A DNA stretch of 64,000 bases, from contig JAWWAY010000016.1 in assembly GCA_033721235.1 (NCBI GenBank), forward strand, positions 1 through 64,000, in the 5' to 3' direction. The stretch comes from UBA5078 sp033721235 (lineage in GTDB: Bacteria; Pseudomonadota; Gammaproteobacteria; Pseudomonadales; Pseudohongiellaceae). Within the stretch, counting starts at the first letter, position 1. Every line of letters starts with the position of its first letter. Positions 1-9,755 of the stretch are shown here, in pieces. The translations under genes and the position numbers were made by a program. The notes under the pieces are model-generated. The model was not told the DNA's origin. It ran no database searches and was given only the letters and a program-made list of their open reading frames with translations.

Positions 1-403
<403 letters not shown>

Positions 404-600
404 AAAGTTTTTCATCAACTGCATCTTCACGATAATTCGCACTACTTAATCGAACCATCAACACAGTGACAAATATTCATGCTCAAAGTCACAACTACTG
501 TCTTTTAACTTAATAAATTAACGCAGTTGCTTACTTCGAATAGTCTTGCTGTTTTCGCAAAACCATCTCGGCAAGCACCCACCTCTATTACTTAATCTCT

Positions 601-795
601 ACTTTTTAAAGAACCTTTTTCCTGAACCTTCGTGGTTAGGAGGCCGCGTATTATACGCATCTTAGCGTTGTTGGCAAGAACTAATTCAAATTATTTTTTT
701 GAATCTTTGTGGCTGAAAAACTTCTCAACTCACAAATTTGCTGACCAACTCAACTCAAGGGCGCGCATTATGCCATAAGAATTTTATGGCGCAAG
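601..795 (-). promoter_or_regulatory. rrn leader: two tandem promoters and boxA
   Basis: On the minus strand the 404-838 gap holds two sigma-70 promoters. The distal one has a -35 TTGCGC (789-794), a 16-bp spacer and a -10 CATAAT (767-772) followed by a GC-rich discriminator. The proximal one has TTGCCA (672-677), 16 bp and TATAAT (650-655), followed by GCGGCCTCC. Downstream, GTTCTTTAAAAAG (about 602-614) resembles the boxA antitermination signal of rRNA leaders. GC-rich discriminators are typical of stringently controlled rrn promoters; that control is inferred here. Confidence 0.75.
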
Positions 796-838
796 TACTA
801 ACTGTAAATTCATTGTAAAAAATCTAAATTCGCCGCCA

Positions 839-2119
839 CTAGGCAAAGTGAGCCAGGTGAAATAGCTTCTTACCACGCTTAGCTATCAAGTACTTCCCAT
901 ACAAAGCGGAGCTACTGTTAAGCACGGTTTCGTTGGACAGAATCTTTTCACCATTGATGCTAACCGCACCATTGCCTATAAACTCTCTCGCCATCTTGTT
1001 GGACTTCGCCAAACCTGTGATCACCAGCAGGTCTACCACCCCAATCTCTGGCTGCGCCAGCTCGGTGCTAGGCAAGCCATCCAGTTGCAGCTGCATACAG
1101 TCAGCATCACTCAAAGACCCTAGCTCTCCAGAGAACAGAGCTTCACTGATTCGCTGTGCACCTTCTAAGCCTTCATCACCATGCACCAATTGCGTGACGA
1201 GCTTGGCCAATATGCCTTGCGCCTCTGGCTTTGCCTGAGCCGCCTCATCGGCACGCTGAATCTCGTCAATCTCTGCAGGGCTTAGGAAAGTAAAGTACTT
1301 CAGGAACTTATAGACATCCGCATCCGCCGTATTCAACCAGAACTGATAGAAGGCATAAGGAGAGGTCTTATTGGCATTCAGCCAGATTGTACCGGTCTCG
1401 GTTTTGCCAAACTTCTGCCCGTCTGCCTTAGTCACCAACGGAAGCGTGAGGCCATAGGCTTGGCCTCTATATAAGCGGCGCGTCAAATCGATGCCACCAG
1501 TTATATTCCCCCATTGATCACTACCGCCTATCTGCAAAATACAATTGTGGCGTTTATAGAGCTCTGCAAAATCGTAGGATTGCAGAATCATATACGTGAA
1601 CTCGGTGAAGGATATACCCGCGCCTTCGCGCTCGATGCGCTGCTTAACCGACTCTTTTTGAATCATCGCGTTTACAGAGAAGTGCTTACCCACATCGCGT
1701 AAAAAATCCAGGACGCTGACATTTTTGGTCCAATCCAGATTATTTACTACAGTGGCCGGGTTGGACCCCGCATCGAAGTCCAAAAACTGAGACACCTGAG
1801 CTTTCAAACGCTCCACCCACATCTCAACGGTATCACTACTATTAAGCTGACGCTCAGTGGCCTTAAAACTGGGATCCCCAATCAAACCAGTAGCACCGCC
1901 TACCAAGGCGATTGGCGTATGCCCAGCAAGCTGAAAGCGACGAAGCGCCAAAAGCGGCACCAAGCTACCGATGTGCAGACTCTCAGCTGTCGGGTCAAAA
2001 CCGCTATAGAGAGTTCTGGGAGTGGCAAGCACTTGCTTCAGCTCATCTCCAGAGGTCATTTGCGAGACTAGGCCTCGCCCTTCCAAATCTTCAATTATGT
2101 TTTCAACTGCAGACGACAT
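839..2119 (-). CDS. tyrS: tyrosyl-tRNA synthetase
   Basis: Charges tRNA-Tyr with tyrosine in the cytoplasm. The 426-residue protein has the class I signature HIGS at 49-52, a KFGKT version of the KMSKS loop at 236-240, the conserved GGSDQWGNI tyrosine-site segment near 198-206, and a C-terminal S4-like RNA-binding domain (about 360-426). Length is normal for the bacterial enzyme. It lies between the rrn promoter region and a divergent M23 peptidase gene, an arrangement also common in pseudomonads. Confidence 0.97.
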   Translation of the reverse strand: MSSAVENIIEDLEGRGLVSQMTSGDELKQVLATPRTLYSGFDPTAESLHIGSLVPLLALRRFQLAGHTPIALVGGATGLIGDPSFKATERQLNSSDTVEMWVERLKAQVSQFLDFDAGSNPATVVNNLDWTKNVSVLDFLRDVGKHFSVNAMIQKESVKQRIEREGAGISFTEFTYMILQSYDFAELYKRHNCILQIGGSDQWGNITGGIDLTRRLYRGQAYGLTLPLVTKADGQKFGKTETGTIWLNANKTSPYAFYQFWLNTADADVYKFLKYFTFLSPAEIDEIQRADEAAQAKPEAQGILAKLVTQLVHGDEGLEGAQRISEALFSGELGSLSDADCMQLQLDGLPSTELAQPEIGVVDLLVITGLAKSNKMAREFIGNGAVSINGEKILSNETVLNSSSALYGKYLIAKRGKKLFHLAHFA

Positions 2120-2362
2120 ATCGCTTTCCTAGACCTGTTCTTAATCTCAATTAAACTCTCTGCCAATTCACTACTTCGGGATAATTTGCCTTAACTTGCA
2201 GTCTAAGCGACTGAGCGGCAATGGCAGTAAGGGCGCAGATTTTACACTACAAAAGCCAATAAGACTTGACCTGTCATATAAAAGCCATAAGAATTGCGAT
2301 CTATTCGTTATCAATCAGCTATATATAGCTGCAAATTTAAGAGAATTATTATTAGTACTTTG

Positions 2363-3769
2363 ATGGATCTTATTGACTCTGCTAAGCAAACCCTTAGCAA
2401 ATACTATCCTCGCAATCACTTCATACTGGCTAGCGGTCTAAGCTTGGTATTAGTGGTCACTCTTGCATTCACACCAGAAGAAGCTGATACAGACTCGGCG
2501 CAGGCAGATAAAGGCACTCTCAATATTCCTCTAGCAATAGAGCTTAGCGAGCCAGCACCAGCCCCCGCCTTGATGCCAGAAACAGAAGCGCCCACGGCCC
2601 CTACGACTCCAGCTGTCGATGAAGAGACATACTCGGCCTGGACCGACTTAAAGGTGGAGTCCGGAGACAACCTGACCAGCATCTTCAATAGAGTCGGCCT
2701 TAGCAGCCAATCCATGTACAAAGTTCTCAACAGCAATTCCGAAGCAAAAGTATTAAACGCGCTCTATCCTGGGTATGAGCTTAGCTTCCGTATTCCAGAA
2801 CCCGGAAAACTGGAGCAACTAAAGCTGCTCAAATCTCCTCTTGAAGGCTATCTATTTACCCTCAACGAAGACTCCTACGTTGTGGAATCAATCCTTCATA
2901 CCCCGGACGTCACTACCGCTTTTAAAGAAAGCACCATCAACGACAGCCTGTTCATGGCGGCCCAGAGAGCCAATATTCCAACGGCGGCCACTATGGAGAT
3001 GGCCAATATCTTTGGCGGCGTTATCGATTTTGCTCTAGAAACTAGAAGCGGCGACAATTTCGGCATTTTATACGAAGAGAAATACTTGAATGGCGAGTTC
3101 ATCGGCAATGGTGAAGTTCTAGCAGCTCAGTTCACCAACCAAGGCAAACAATTTATTGCCCTACGCTACGAGAACGAGGCGGGAGAGGTTGGTTACTTCA
3201 GCCCCGAAGGCGAAAGCATGCGCAAGGCATTCCTGCGCACGCCGTTAGATGTCTTTCGCATTAGCTCTAACTTCAATCTTAATCGCCGCCACCCCATTCT
3301 TAACACTATTCGCGCCCACAAAGGCACCGACTATGCCGCGCCGCGCGGCACTCCAGTTCGCGCAACTAGTGACGGCACCGTTACTTGGGCGGCCCGAAAT
3401 GGCTCCTTCGGCAAACTGATTGTCATTAAGCATAGAGGCGAGTTTGAAACAAAATACGCCCACCTCAATGACTACGCTAAGGGCATCAAGAAGGGCGCTC
3501 GAGTCACTCAAGGCCAGATTATCGGATATGTAGGAACCACTGGCGGCTCTACCGGCCCTCACCTACATTATGAGTTTCTGGTTGGAGGCGTGCACAAGAA
3601 CCCTAGGACGATTATCGACCAATTGCCAAAGGCCGTTTCAATCGATCCAGAAGAAATGCCTCGCTTCCGCGCACAAACTGCAGACTTGCTTGCGAAGTTC
3701 CGCAGCTACAGCGAAGACAAAACCCTGCTTAGCATGAATACCTCTGCTGAGACGACAATCACTCGCTAA
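2363..3769 (+). CDS. M23 family murein endopeptidase with LysM-like and OapA-like regions
   Basis: Likely cell-wall metalloendopeptidase acting in the periplasm on peptidoglycan cross-links. An N-terminal membrane anchor (about 18-38) is followed by a Pro/Ala-rich linker, a LysM-like segment (WTDLKVESGDNLTSIFNRVGL) and a C-terminal LytM/M23 domain with zinc motifs HKGTDYAAP and HLHYEF. An upstream in-frame ATG at 2294 would add 23 residues. I prefer the ATG at 2363 because the protein then begins just before the anchor, as I recall for related proteins of this context. No strong ribosome site is visible for either. It is followed by anmK, another wall-recycling gene. Confidence 0.88.
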   Translation: MDLIDSAKQTLSKYYPRNHFILASGLSLVLVVTLAFTPEEADTDSAQADKGTLNIPLAIELSEPAPAPALMPETEAPTAPTTPAVDEETYSAWTDLKVESGDNLTSIFNRVGLSSQSMYKVLNSNSEAKVLNALYPGYELSFRIPEPGKLEQLKLLKSPLEGYLFTLNEDSYVVESILHTPDVTTAFKESTINDSLFMAAQRANIPTAATMEMANIFGGVIDFALETRSGDNFGILYEEKYLNGEFIGNGEVLAAQFTNQGKQFIALRYENEAGEVGYFSPEGESMRKAFLRTPLDVFRISSNFNLNRRHPILNTIRAHKGTDYAAPRGTPVRATSDGTVTWAARNGSFGKLIVIKHRGEFETKYAHLNDYAKGIKKGARVTQGQIIGYVGTTGGSTGPHLHYEFLVGGVHKNPRTIIDQLPKAVSIDPEEMPRFRAQTADLLAKFRSYSEDKTLLSMNTSAETTITR

Positions 3770-3820
3770 CTCTTTTAACTGTGGTTCTTCACAGCCAAAG
3801 GAGCCAGGACGGCTAGACTC

Positions 3821-4954
3821 ATGTCTTCACCCAACTACTTCATAGGCTTAATGTCGGGCACCAGCATGGATGGCATCGACTGCGTGTTAGTAGACTTTGC
3901 GTCCACCCGCCCAACGCTTGTTGCGACACATACTGAAGAGATCCCTGCACCGTTACGCGAACAGATTCTCCAACTTTGCAATGCTGGCAGCATTAACTTG
4001 CCACAACTAGGTGAAACAGATGTAGCTCTCGGGCGCGTCTTTGGCCATGCCGTTAACTCTCTCTTGAGAAAACAGCAACTCGCCCCAGAGGCGATTACCG
4101 CGATAGGCAGCCATGGCCAGACTGTTTGGCACCAGCCGACTGGCAAGGCGCCCTTTAGTCTCCAAATCGCAGACCCAAACACCATTGCTGAAGTCACCAA
4201 TATTTCAACCGTAGCGGACTTCCGCCGCAAAGACATGGCCGCAGGTGGACAAGGCGCCCCTCTGGCCCCACTGTTTCACCAACACTATTTTTCGAACAGC
4301 AGCCATCGCCGCGCTGTTCTCAATACTGGCGGCATAGCGAATATTACGCTACTCGCTCACGGTGAAGAATTCCCCATTCAGGGCTTCGATACAGGGCCTG
4401 CCAATGTGTTAATGGATTTATGGATAGCACAGCACAAGAAAGTCGGTTTCGATAAAGACGGTCAGTGGGCCCGCAGCGGCAAACTGGTACCCGAGCTACT
4501 GAACAGCTTTCTAAGCGAGCCCTATTTCCAGCAGACGCCGCCCAAAAGCACGGGGCGAGAGCTTTTCAACCAACAATGGCTCAACAAGCATCTACAGCCA
4601 TTTAGCAAGCTTAAGGCAGAAGACGTACAGGCTACACTGCTAGAACTTAGCGCGCGCAGCATAGCCCAGAGCGTGGACTGGGAAGCACAACAAATCGCAG
4701 AGCTCATTGTTTGTGGCGGCGGCGCATATAATTCGGCGCTTATGGAAAGGCTAGAACAACTGATCCCATCGTGTGATATCAAATCCAGCGCTGCCCTTGG
4801 CCTAAAACCCGAATGGGTCGAGGGGGTTGCGTTTGCCTGGTTCGCTGCAAAAACTTGGAATAGAGAGACAATTAATACCCCGCCTGTGACAGGCGCTAGG
4901 CACCCTTGTCTATTGGGCGGTATTTATTACAGCGAGAACTTCGCCTCGAAATAG
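3821..4954 (+). CDS. anmK: anhydro-N-acetylmuramic acid kinase
   Basis: Phosphorylates and opens 1,6-anhydro-MurNAc recovered from peptidoglycan turnover, giving MurNAc-6-phosphate. The 377-residue protein shows the ASKHA-fold phosphate motif MSGTSMDGIDCV at the N-terminus, GSHGQTVWH, the NTGGIANIT block, and the C-terminal VCGGGAYNSALM segment. It follows the M23 peptidase by about 50 bp, so the two may share a transcript for wall turnover and recycling. It converges on erpA with a 1-bp gap. Confidence 0.96.
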   Translation: MSSPNYFIGLMSGTSMDGIDCVLVDFASTRPTLVATHTEEIPAPLREQILQLCNAGSINLPQLGETDVALGRVFGHAVNSLLRKQQLAPEAITAIGSHGQTVWHQPTGKAPFSLQIADPNTIAEVTNISTVADFRRKDMAAGGQGAPLAPLFHQHYFSNSSHRRAVLNTGGIANITLLAHGEEFPIQGFDTGPANVLMDLWIAQHKKVGFDKDGQWARSGKLVPELLNSFLSEPYFQQTPPKSTGRELFNQQWLNKHLQPFSKLKAEDVQATLLELSARSIAQSVDWEAQQIAELIVCGGGAYNSALMERLEQLIPSCDIKSSAALGLKPEWVEGVAFAWFAAKTWNRETINTPPVTGARHPCLLGGIYYSENFASK

Positions 4955-4955
4955 G

Positions 4956-5309
4956 CTAGATAGAGAAAGATGAGCCACAACCACAAGTTGTCGCTGCCAG
5001 AGGGTTCTGCACGACAAACTTGGCGCCCTGCAAATCCTCTACGTAATCAACGTTGGAGCCCACGAGATATTGGTAACTCAGAGGGTCAATGACGACTTCC
5101 GCCCCATTGCTACTCACAACAGTGTCGTCCTCATTGACGCTTTCGTCGAAACTAAAGCCGTACTGAAACCCAGAGCAACCACCGCCGGTGACGTATACTC
5201 GTAGCTTAAGATCCTTATTCCCTTCCTCCGCACTCAAAGTTTTCACTTTTTGTGCCGCATTGGGAGTAAGACTCATTATAGTGGCTTCGTGAGATTGGAC
5301 TGCAGACAT
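4956..5309 (-). CDS. erpA: iron-sulfur cluster insertion protein ErpA
   Basis: A-type carrier that delivers Fe-S clusters to target enzymes. The 117-residue sequence carries the HesB/IscA core with GGGCSGFQYGF and the C-terminal CGCGSSF motif; the three ligand cysteines are present. The ATG at 5309 is preferred over an in-frame ATG at 5276 because ErpA orthologues usually have a short N-terminal extension. It is in the same direction as the bactofilin genes upstream, separated by about 80 bp. Confidence 0.94.
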   Translation of the reverse strand: MSAVQSHEATIMSLTPNAAQKVKTLSAEEGNKDLKLRVYVTGGGCSGFQYGFSFDESVNEDDTVVSSNGAEVVIDPLSYQYLVGSNVDYVEDLQGAKFVVQNPLAATTCGCGSSFSI

Positions 5310-5389
5310 GGATTCACCGATGTTAATACATAATTGGCAACGGCCTATCGTGATAGGCGCAAAAACAAATTATGGTAAAACCAAGTATT

Positions 5390-5872
5390 TTAGTCAACTA
5401 TTGTTTCATCATCGTCATCGGCGACGTGCTGTCTGCTAAGGCTTGAGGCCTCGTAGGATAGAACCTTATTGCGAGACGCTTCCAGCCGTTTAGCTTCCTG
5501 CTTCGCCTTTGCAATGTGCATGAGACTACCATTCACCTCAGAGCCCATCACCATTTCGATTAATGTGTAATACACATTACCCGTCACAACAGCCTTGGCG
5601 GCTAGCTCCAAGTGCTTTGCCGAGTGGATGTCTCCCTTAACTAAACCGTTGATGACAGCCGAGGGAACCCATATCTCCCCCTCTACAACACCAGACTCGG
5701 CAACTCGAATAACCGCATTGCTCTGATCATCTGCGTAAATATTGCCGGTTATTTTTCCTTCAATGATTAGCTCACCACTAAAGCGCATGTCTCCCGCTAT
5801 CTCGGTTTGCCTGGACACCAGCGTATGAGCTGACCCAGCTGCTAAATTACCTTTGTCACTCGATCCGAACAT
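5390..5872 (-). CDS. bactofilin-family polymer-forming cytoskeletal protein
   Basis: A 160-residue protein with the DUF583/bactofilin beta-helix core: repeated hydrophobic triplets with glycine turns (GDMRFSGELIIEGKITGNIYADD ending near residue 49, then VEGEIWVPSAVINGLVKGDI). The N- and C-termini are short and polar, as in other bactofilins. Family members self-assemble without nucleotide and organise wall or envelope sites. The start lies 1 bp after the stop of the upstream gene at 5874, so the two are surely co-expressed. The specific cellular role here is not predictable. Confidence 0.88.
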   Translation of the reverse strand: MFGSSDKGNLAAGSAHTLVSRQTEIAGDMRFSGELIIEGKITGNIYADDQSNAVIRVAESGVVEGEIWVPSAVINGLVKGDIHSAKHLELAAKAVVTGNVYYTLIEMVMGSEVNGSLMHIAKAKQEAKRLEASRNKVLSYEASSLSRQHVADDDDETIVD

Positions 5873-5873
5873 A

Positions 5874-6617
5874 CTAGCCCTCCGACAGCGCCCAATTGAA
5901 CAATCTACTACTCATACCCTGCTCTGAAGAAGCAGACTCGGCCTCAACAACAATCTGAGAAGGATGAAACGATTCAGGGATTCTAATTTCCCCTTCTAAG
6001 TTCTGAAAGTATCTAAATCTAAGCTTACCTTGAAACTCTTGCCCACCCTCGAGAACATCACTCACAGGAACGGTTACCTCTTGCCCATCCTGCAGGCCAA
6101 GCAAGCTAATACTCGCCTGAGCTTCGATCATATCGTCGCCGGTACCGGCCTGACGAAACACTACCTTATAACGAAAAACCCTCGGCTGCGGCGTAGGCTG
6201 AATATTGGCTTCTGCAATGATGATAGTAGGCTGCGTGACGTCGGGGCTCATGACTTGCCTGTAGAGCGTCACATCTTGTTCTAACTGTTGTACGCGTTGA
6301 CGCAGACGATTGACTGTCAGCTGCACCTCTTCAGCGGCCGCGCGATCCATTTCGCTAGTCTGCTCTACAGTCGCCACATAGGCTTGCAACTGCTCCAGTT
6401 CGCTTAGCGCCGAGTCCAGCAGACTCTGGAGTACGGTGTTGTCCGCCTCGTTCACTGTAAAGCGCTTAGCCGCCGAGTACTCTCCCCAATAATAACTGCC
6501 TGCCATAAGCGCCATTACTAGCACCAGTGCAACGCAAGAAATAACAATACGATACACTGGCCTATGGGGCACCACCGCCATACGATGCTGCTTGCTTCCC
6601 TTTACGACATTGGGCAT
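5874..6617 (-). CDS. DUF6776-type membrane protein with coiled coil
   Basis: A 247-residue protein of unknown function. It has a basic N-terminal cytoplasmic tail, one membrane segment at about 25-45 (VISCVALVLVMALMAGSYYW), a long heptad-rich coiled coil at about 60-135, and a C-terminal beta-rich domain (about 145-247). It matches the general shape of the family I know as DUF6776, found beside bactofilin and argC in gammaproteobacteria; that name is from memory. Likely role: envelope partner or anchor of the downstream bactofilin. This is inferred only from the near-overlapping gene pair. Confidence 0.7.
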   Translation of the reverse strand: MPNVVKGSKQHRMAVVPHRPVYRIVISCVALVLVMALMAGSYYWGEYSAAKRFTVNEADNTVLQSLLDSALSELEQLQAYVATVEQTSEMDRAAAEEVQLTVNRLRQRVQQLEQDVTLYRQVMSPDVTQPTIIIAEANIQPTPQPRVFRYKVVFRQAGTGDDMIEAQASISLLGLQDGQEVTVPVSDVLEGGQEFQGKLRFRYFQNLEGEIRIPESFHPSQIVVEAESASSEQGMSSRLFNWALSEG

Positions 6618-6642
6618 AAGCTATCTCTTTGCGGGGGCAGCA

Positions 6643-7680
6643 TTAAGGCAATAAGGCAACGCCTTCAAGCCCGGCGGACTCTTTCAAGCCAAACATGATA
6701 TTCATATTCTGTATTGCCTGCCCCGATGCCCCTTTGACGAGGTTATCGATTACAGACAGCACTACCACCATATTACTCGGCTCTAAATACGTGACCGCTA
6801 TTTGACAGCGATTAACGCCACGAACATTGCGTGTCGCAGGGAATTGCCCTTGGGGCAGAACATCCACAAACGGCTCGCTCTGGTAATGAGTCTCGAATAC
6901 CCCCTGCAAAGTTGCAGGATCAACACCCTCTTTAAGTGGCGCGTACAGCGTTGCATGAATACCCCTGATCATCGGAGTCAGGTGTGGAATAAAGGTAAAA
7001 TTCACTGACTCTCCCGCAAACCTATCTAAACCTTGGCAAATCTCTGGCAAATGACGATGGCCGTTAACTCCATAGGCATGCATAGACTCAGATGACTCAG
7101 TAAGCAGGCTGCCTACTTTCGCTTTTCGCCCCGCTCCGCTCACGCCAGACTTCGCATCTGCAATTAGCGATGAAATATTCACCAAGCCATTTTCAAGCAG
7201 CGGTAAGAAACCTAACTGAATAGCTGTTGGGTAGCAGCCGGGAACAGCAATAAGCTGGGCCTTGGCTATTTGCTCTCTGTTTATCTCGGGCAGACCGTAA
7301 ACAGCCTCTTCGATAAGCTCGGCACTTTCATGAGTCACGCCATACCACTTTTCCCAAAGGGCTCTGTCTTTAATACGGTAATCTGCAGACAAGTCGATGA
7401 CTCGTACACCTTTAGCCAATAGCTCTGGCACAGTCTTCATAGCTACGGCGTGTGGAGTAGCATAAAAAACCACATCACAGGCAAATAGCGCTGCGTCATC
7501 GGGAGCTGTAAAGGCTAAGTCGACATGACCACGCAAATTGGGAAAAAGGTCCGCCACTGGCGTGCCTTCCATTTCACGGGAGGTAATCACATCAACACTG
7601 ACATCGGTACGCGGTGCCAACAGTCGCAATAGTTCTGCACCTGTATAACCCGTTGCCCCTACGATTCCTACTTTTAACAC
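6643..7680 (-). CDS. argC: N-acetyl-gamma-glutamyl-phosphate reductase
   Basis: NADPH-dependent third step of arginine biosynthesis. The 345-residue protein begins with the Rossmann motif GIVGATGYTGAELLRLL and contains the active-site cysteine in VPGCYPTA (near 149) plus the PHLTPMIRGIHAT segment. The start is a GTG at 7680 with a good GGGAGGT ribosome site just upstream. It probably heads an operon with the DUF6776 and bactofilin genes, 25 bp downstream. An AT-rich imperfect palindrome near 7696-7711 lies in its leader, but it does not match the ArgR consensus. Confidence 0.96.
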   Translation of the reverse strand: MLKVGIVGATGYTGAELLRLLAPRTDVSVDVITSREMEGTPVADLFPNLRGHVDLAFTAPDDAALFACDVVFYATPHAVAMKTVPELLAKGVRVIDLSADYRIKDRALWEKWYGVTHESAELIEEAVYGLPEINREQIAKAQLIAVPGCYPTAIQLGFLPLLENGLVNISSLIADAKSGVSGAGRKAKVGSLLTESSESMHAYGVNGHRHLPEICQGLDRFAGESVNFTFIPHLTPMIRGIHATLYAPLKEGVDPATLQGVFETHYQSEPFVDVLPQGQFPATRNVRGVNRCQIAVTYLEPSNMVVVLSVIDNLVKGASGQAIQNMNIMFGLKESAGLEGVALLP

Positions 7681-7848
7681 TGCGACCTCCCGCTTAAATA
7701 TTCAATATTTTGCTGCGCCCAAACCACTCGGGCGGCAGAGCATGATACCTCTGTTGCCAGACTCGATACAATCTAAGGGCTATGCTAGTGTTAATTGCTA
7801 AAACACATGATAATAGCGGCCATCAAATAGAACTGTTCGGGGGATAAT

Positions 7849-8271
7849 ATGCTTTGGGTTAAGGCATTTCATATAGTTGCTGTAGTGTGTTGGTTTGCTG
7901 CCATTTTTTACTTGCCGCGTCTTTTTGTGTACCACGCGATGGCAGAAGATCAGGTCAGCAAGGACAGGTTTGTCATCATGGAGCGCAAACTCTTTAATGG
8001 TATCTGCACGCCCTCTGCCATCATGACCATCGTATTAGGTATCGTATTGATATCTTTTAACCCCTCCTACTACATGAGCTCCGGCTGGATGCACGCCAAA
8101 TTAGGCTTGGTTGCTCTCCTGATTGTTTATCATTTTATGTGCTGGCGAGTTCTTGTTCAGTTCCGTGACGGAAAGAATAGCCGCACACATGTTTATTTTA
8201 GGGTGTTTAATGAACTCCCCGTATTTTTGCTAATAGGGATCGTAATACTCGTGGTCGTAAGACCGTTCTAA
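7849..8271 (+). CDS. hemJ: protoporphyrinogen IX oxidase HemJ
   Basis: Small inner-membrane protein of 140 residues with four hydrophobic helices. The N-terminal KAFHIVAVVCWFAAIFYLPRLFVYH segment (4-28) carries the conserved histidine and the LPRLFVYH signature, and a later EFK/ERKL block is also typical of HemJ. The family oxidises protoporphyrinogen IX in haem synthesis in bacteria lacking HemY/HemG. It is followed within 27 bp by thiD, and the haem-pathway gene hemL lies three genes downstream. Confidence 0.9.
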   Translation: MLWVKAFHIVAVVCWFAAIFYLPRLFVYHAMAEDQVSKDRFVIMERKLFNGICTPSAIMTIVLGIVLISFNPSYYMSSGWMHAKLGLVALLIVYHFMCWRVLVQFRDGKNSRTHVYFRVFNELPVFLLIGIVILVVVRPF

Positions 8272-8298
8272 AACCCAATGAGAAGAGTAAGCGAGACC

Positions 8299-9093
8299 AT
8301 GACAACAAACTCGACCAGCAAACCCAATGTAATGTGCTTTTCCGGCCTGGACCCTACAGGTGGCGCAGGCATTCAAGCGGATATCGAAGTCCTGTTTAGC
8401 ACCGGATGTCATTGTCTCCCTGTCGTCACCGCACTTACCGTACAAGATACTAATAATGTCGTTGAATGTATTCCTACCAATCCGGCGCTACTCATCGAGC
8501 AAGCCCGCGCGGTTCTCGAAGACATTCCGGTTCATGCCTTCAAGATTGGCTTGTTGGGAGATATACAGACCGTAGAGATTATTCACACCCTCTTGCAGGA
8601 CTACCCCGATATTCCCGTCGTTGTAGATCCAGTGTTGCGTGCCGGCGGTGGTTACGAGTTCAGTCGTGAGAATATGGCGGAGGCCTATGGTTCTCTCCTG
8701 CTCCCCCTCACCACAATCCTCACGCCCAATACGCTCGAAATGAAAGCCCTATCTCCATTCGGAGACAGCTATGATGCTTGCGCCAGCGAACTACTCGACA
8801 AGGGATGCAAAAACATTCTGTTGACCGGCACTCACGAGCACAGCAGTAAAGTCATTAACCGTCTTTACTGCGAGCACCATGCCCCGAGGGCTTTCGAGTG
8901 GCCTAGGTTGGAGAATGAATACCATGGCTCCGGCTGCACACTTGCGGCCGGCCTCGCCGCTTATCTGGCACACGGACTCGAAATAGGCGAAGCTGCCCAG
9001 CAAGCGCAACAGTTCACGTGGGATGCTTTGAACAGCGGACGCAGAGTCGGCTTCGGTCAGTTCCTTCCAAACCGAAGCTATTGGAACGACTAA
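8299..9093 (+). CDS. thiD: hydroxymethylpyrimidine / phosphomethylpyrimidine kinase
   Basis: Phosphorylates HMP and HMP-phosphate in thiamine synthesis. The ribokinase-like fold shows FSGLDPTGGAGIQADIE at the N-terminus, VVDPVLRAGGG, TPNTLEMKAL, and the C-terminal anion-hole/catalytic segment GSGCTLAAGLAAYLA. An in-frame ATG at 8278 exists; the ATG at 8299 is preferred because it is preceded by AAGCGAG and gives the usual N-terminus. The next gene, thiE, begins 2 bp after the stop. Confidence 0.94.
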   Translation: MTTNSTSKPNVMCFSGLDPTGGAGIQADIEVLFSTGCHCLPVVTALTVQDTNNVVECIPTNPALLIEQARAVLEDIPVHAFKIGLLGDIQTVEIIHTLLQDYPDIPVVVDPVLRAGGGYEFSRENMAEAYGSLLLPLTTILTPNTLEMKALSPFGDSYDACASELLDKGCKNILLTGTHEHSSKVINRLYCEHHAPRAFEWPRLENEYHGSGCTLAAGLAAYLAHGLEIGEAAQQAQQFTWDALNSGRRVGFGQFLPNRSYWND

Positions 9094-9095
9094 CG

Positions 9096-9728
9096 GTGAG
9101 CGAAGCAATATCGTTGCGCGGCGTATATGCCATTACTGATGCGGCTCTACTTCCGGCCGACGTACTCTACAGCCGCGTAGAAGAAGCGCTGCAAGCTGGT
9201 CTATGCCTACTACAATACCGTAATAAGAAAGACGACTGGGACGCTCGGCTCAAGGAAGCAAAAGCACTGGTTGAACTGTGCCAACGCTATTCCACCCCCC
9301 TGCTAATCAATGACGACCTAGACCTATGCCAAGCCGCAGGCGCAGATGGTGTGCATTTAGGTCAAGGTGATTCAACGCTTACATTGGCAAGAGAAACCCT
9401 GGGCGCCGATGCCATCATAGGCATCACCTGTCACGATAAAATAGCATTGGCTGAGCAGGCACAACGCAACGGCGCTTCCTACGTAGCCTTTGGGCGCTTC
9501 TTTGCTTCCAAGACCAAACCCGAAGCCCCTCCCGCTGATATCAGCATTCTGCAGGAGGCCAGCTCCAAGCTAAACATCCCCATTGTTGCAATTGGGGGCA
9601 TCAACGCCGAAAATGGCGCAAGCCTATTGCAGGCGGGGGCTGATGCTCTTGCCGTAATCAATTATGTGTTTGGCCATAACGACACCAACACGCGAGTTCA
9701 ACAACTCAACAGCTTATTCAAACCATAG
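9096..9728 (+). CDS. thiE: thiamine-phosphate synthase
   Basis: Joins HMP-PP and thiazole phosphate to thiamine monophosphate. A TIM-barrel protein with GVYAITDAALL at the N-terminus, LLQYRNKK, LLINDDLDL, GADGVHLGQGD, and the C-terminal phosphate-binding IPIVAIGGINAEN. I place the start at the GTG at 9096, two bases after the thiD stop. The longer open frame back to 9018 would overlap thiD and adds 26 residues unlike the family. Translational coupling with thiD is likely. Confidence 0.92.
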   Translation: MSEAISLRGVYAITDAALLPADVLYSRVEEALQAGLCLLQYRNKKDDWDARLKEAKALVELCQRYSTPLLINDDLDLCQAAGADGVHLGQGDSTLTLARETLGADAIIGITCHDKIALAEQAQRNGASYVAFGRFFASKTKPEAPPADISILQEASSKLNIPIVAIGGINAENGASLLQAGADALAVINYVFGHNDTNTRVQQLNSLFKP

Positions 9729-9755
9729 AAAAGTACACGCTTAACCGAGGACACC

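Noticed and set aside
7690..7715. AT-rich palindrome upstream of argC as an ArgR box
   Set aside because: It lacks the TGAAT...ATTCA core of the consensus.
8200..8300. Thiamine (TPP) riboswitch before thiD
   Set aside because: Only about 27 bp separate hemJ from thiD and no TPP-type motif is visible.
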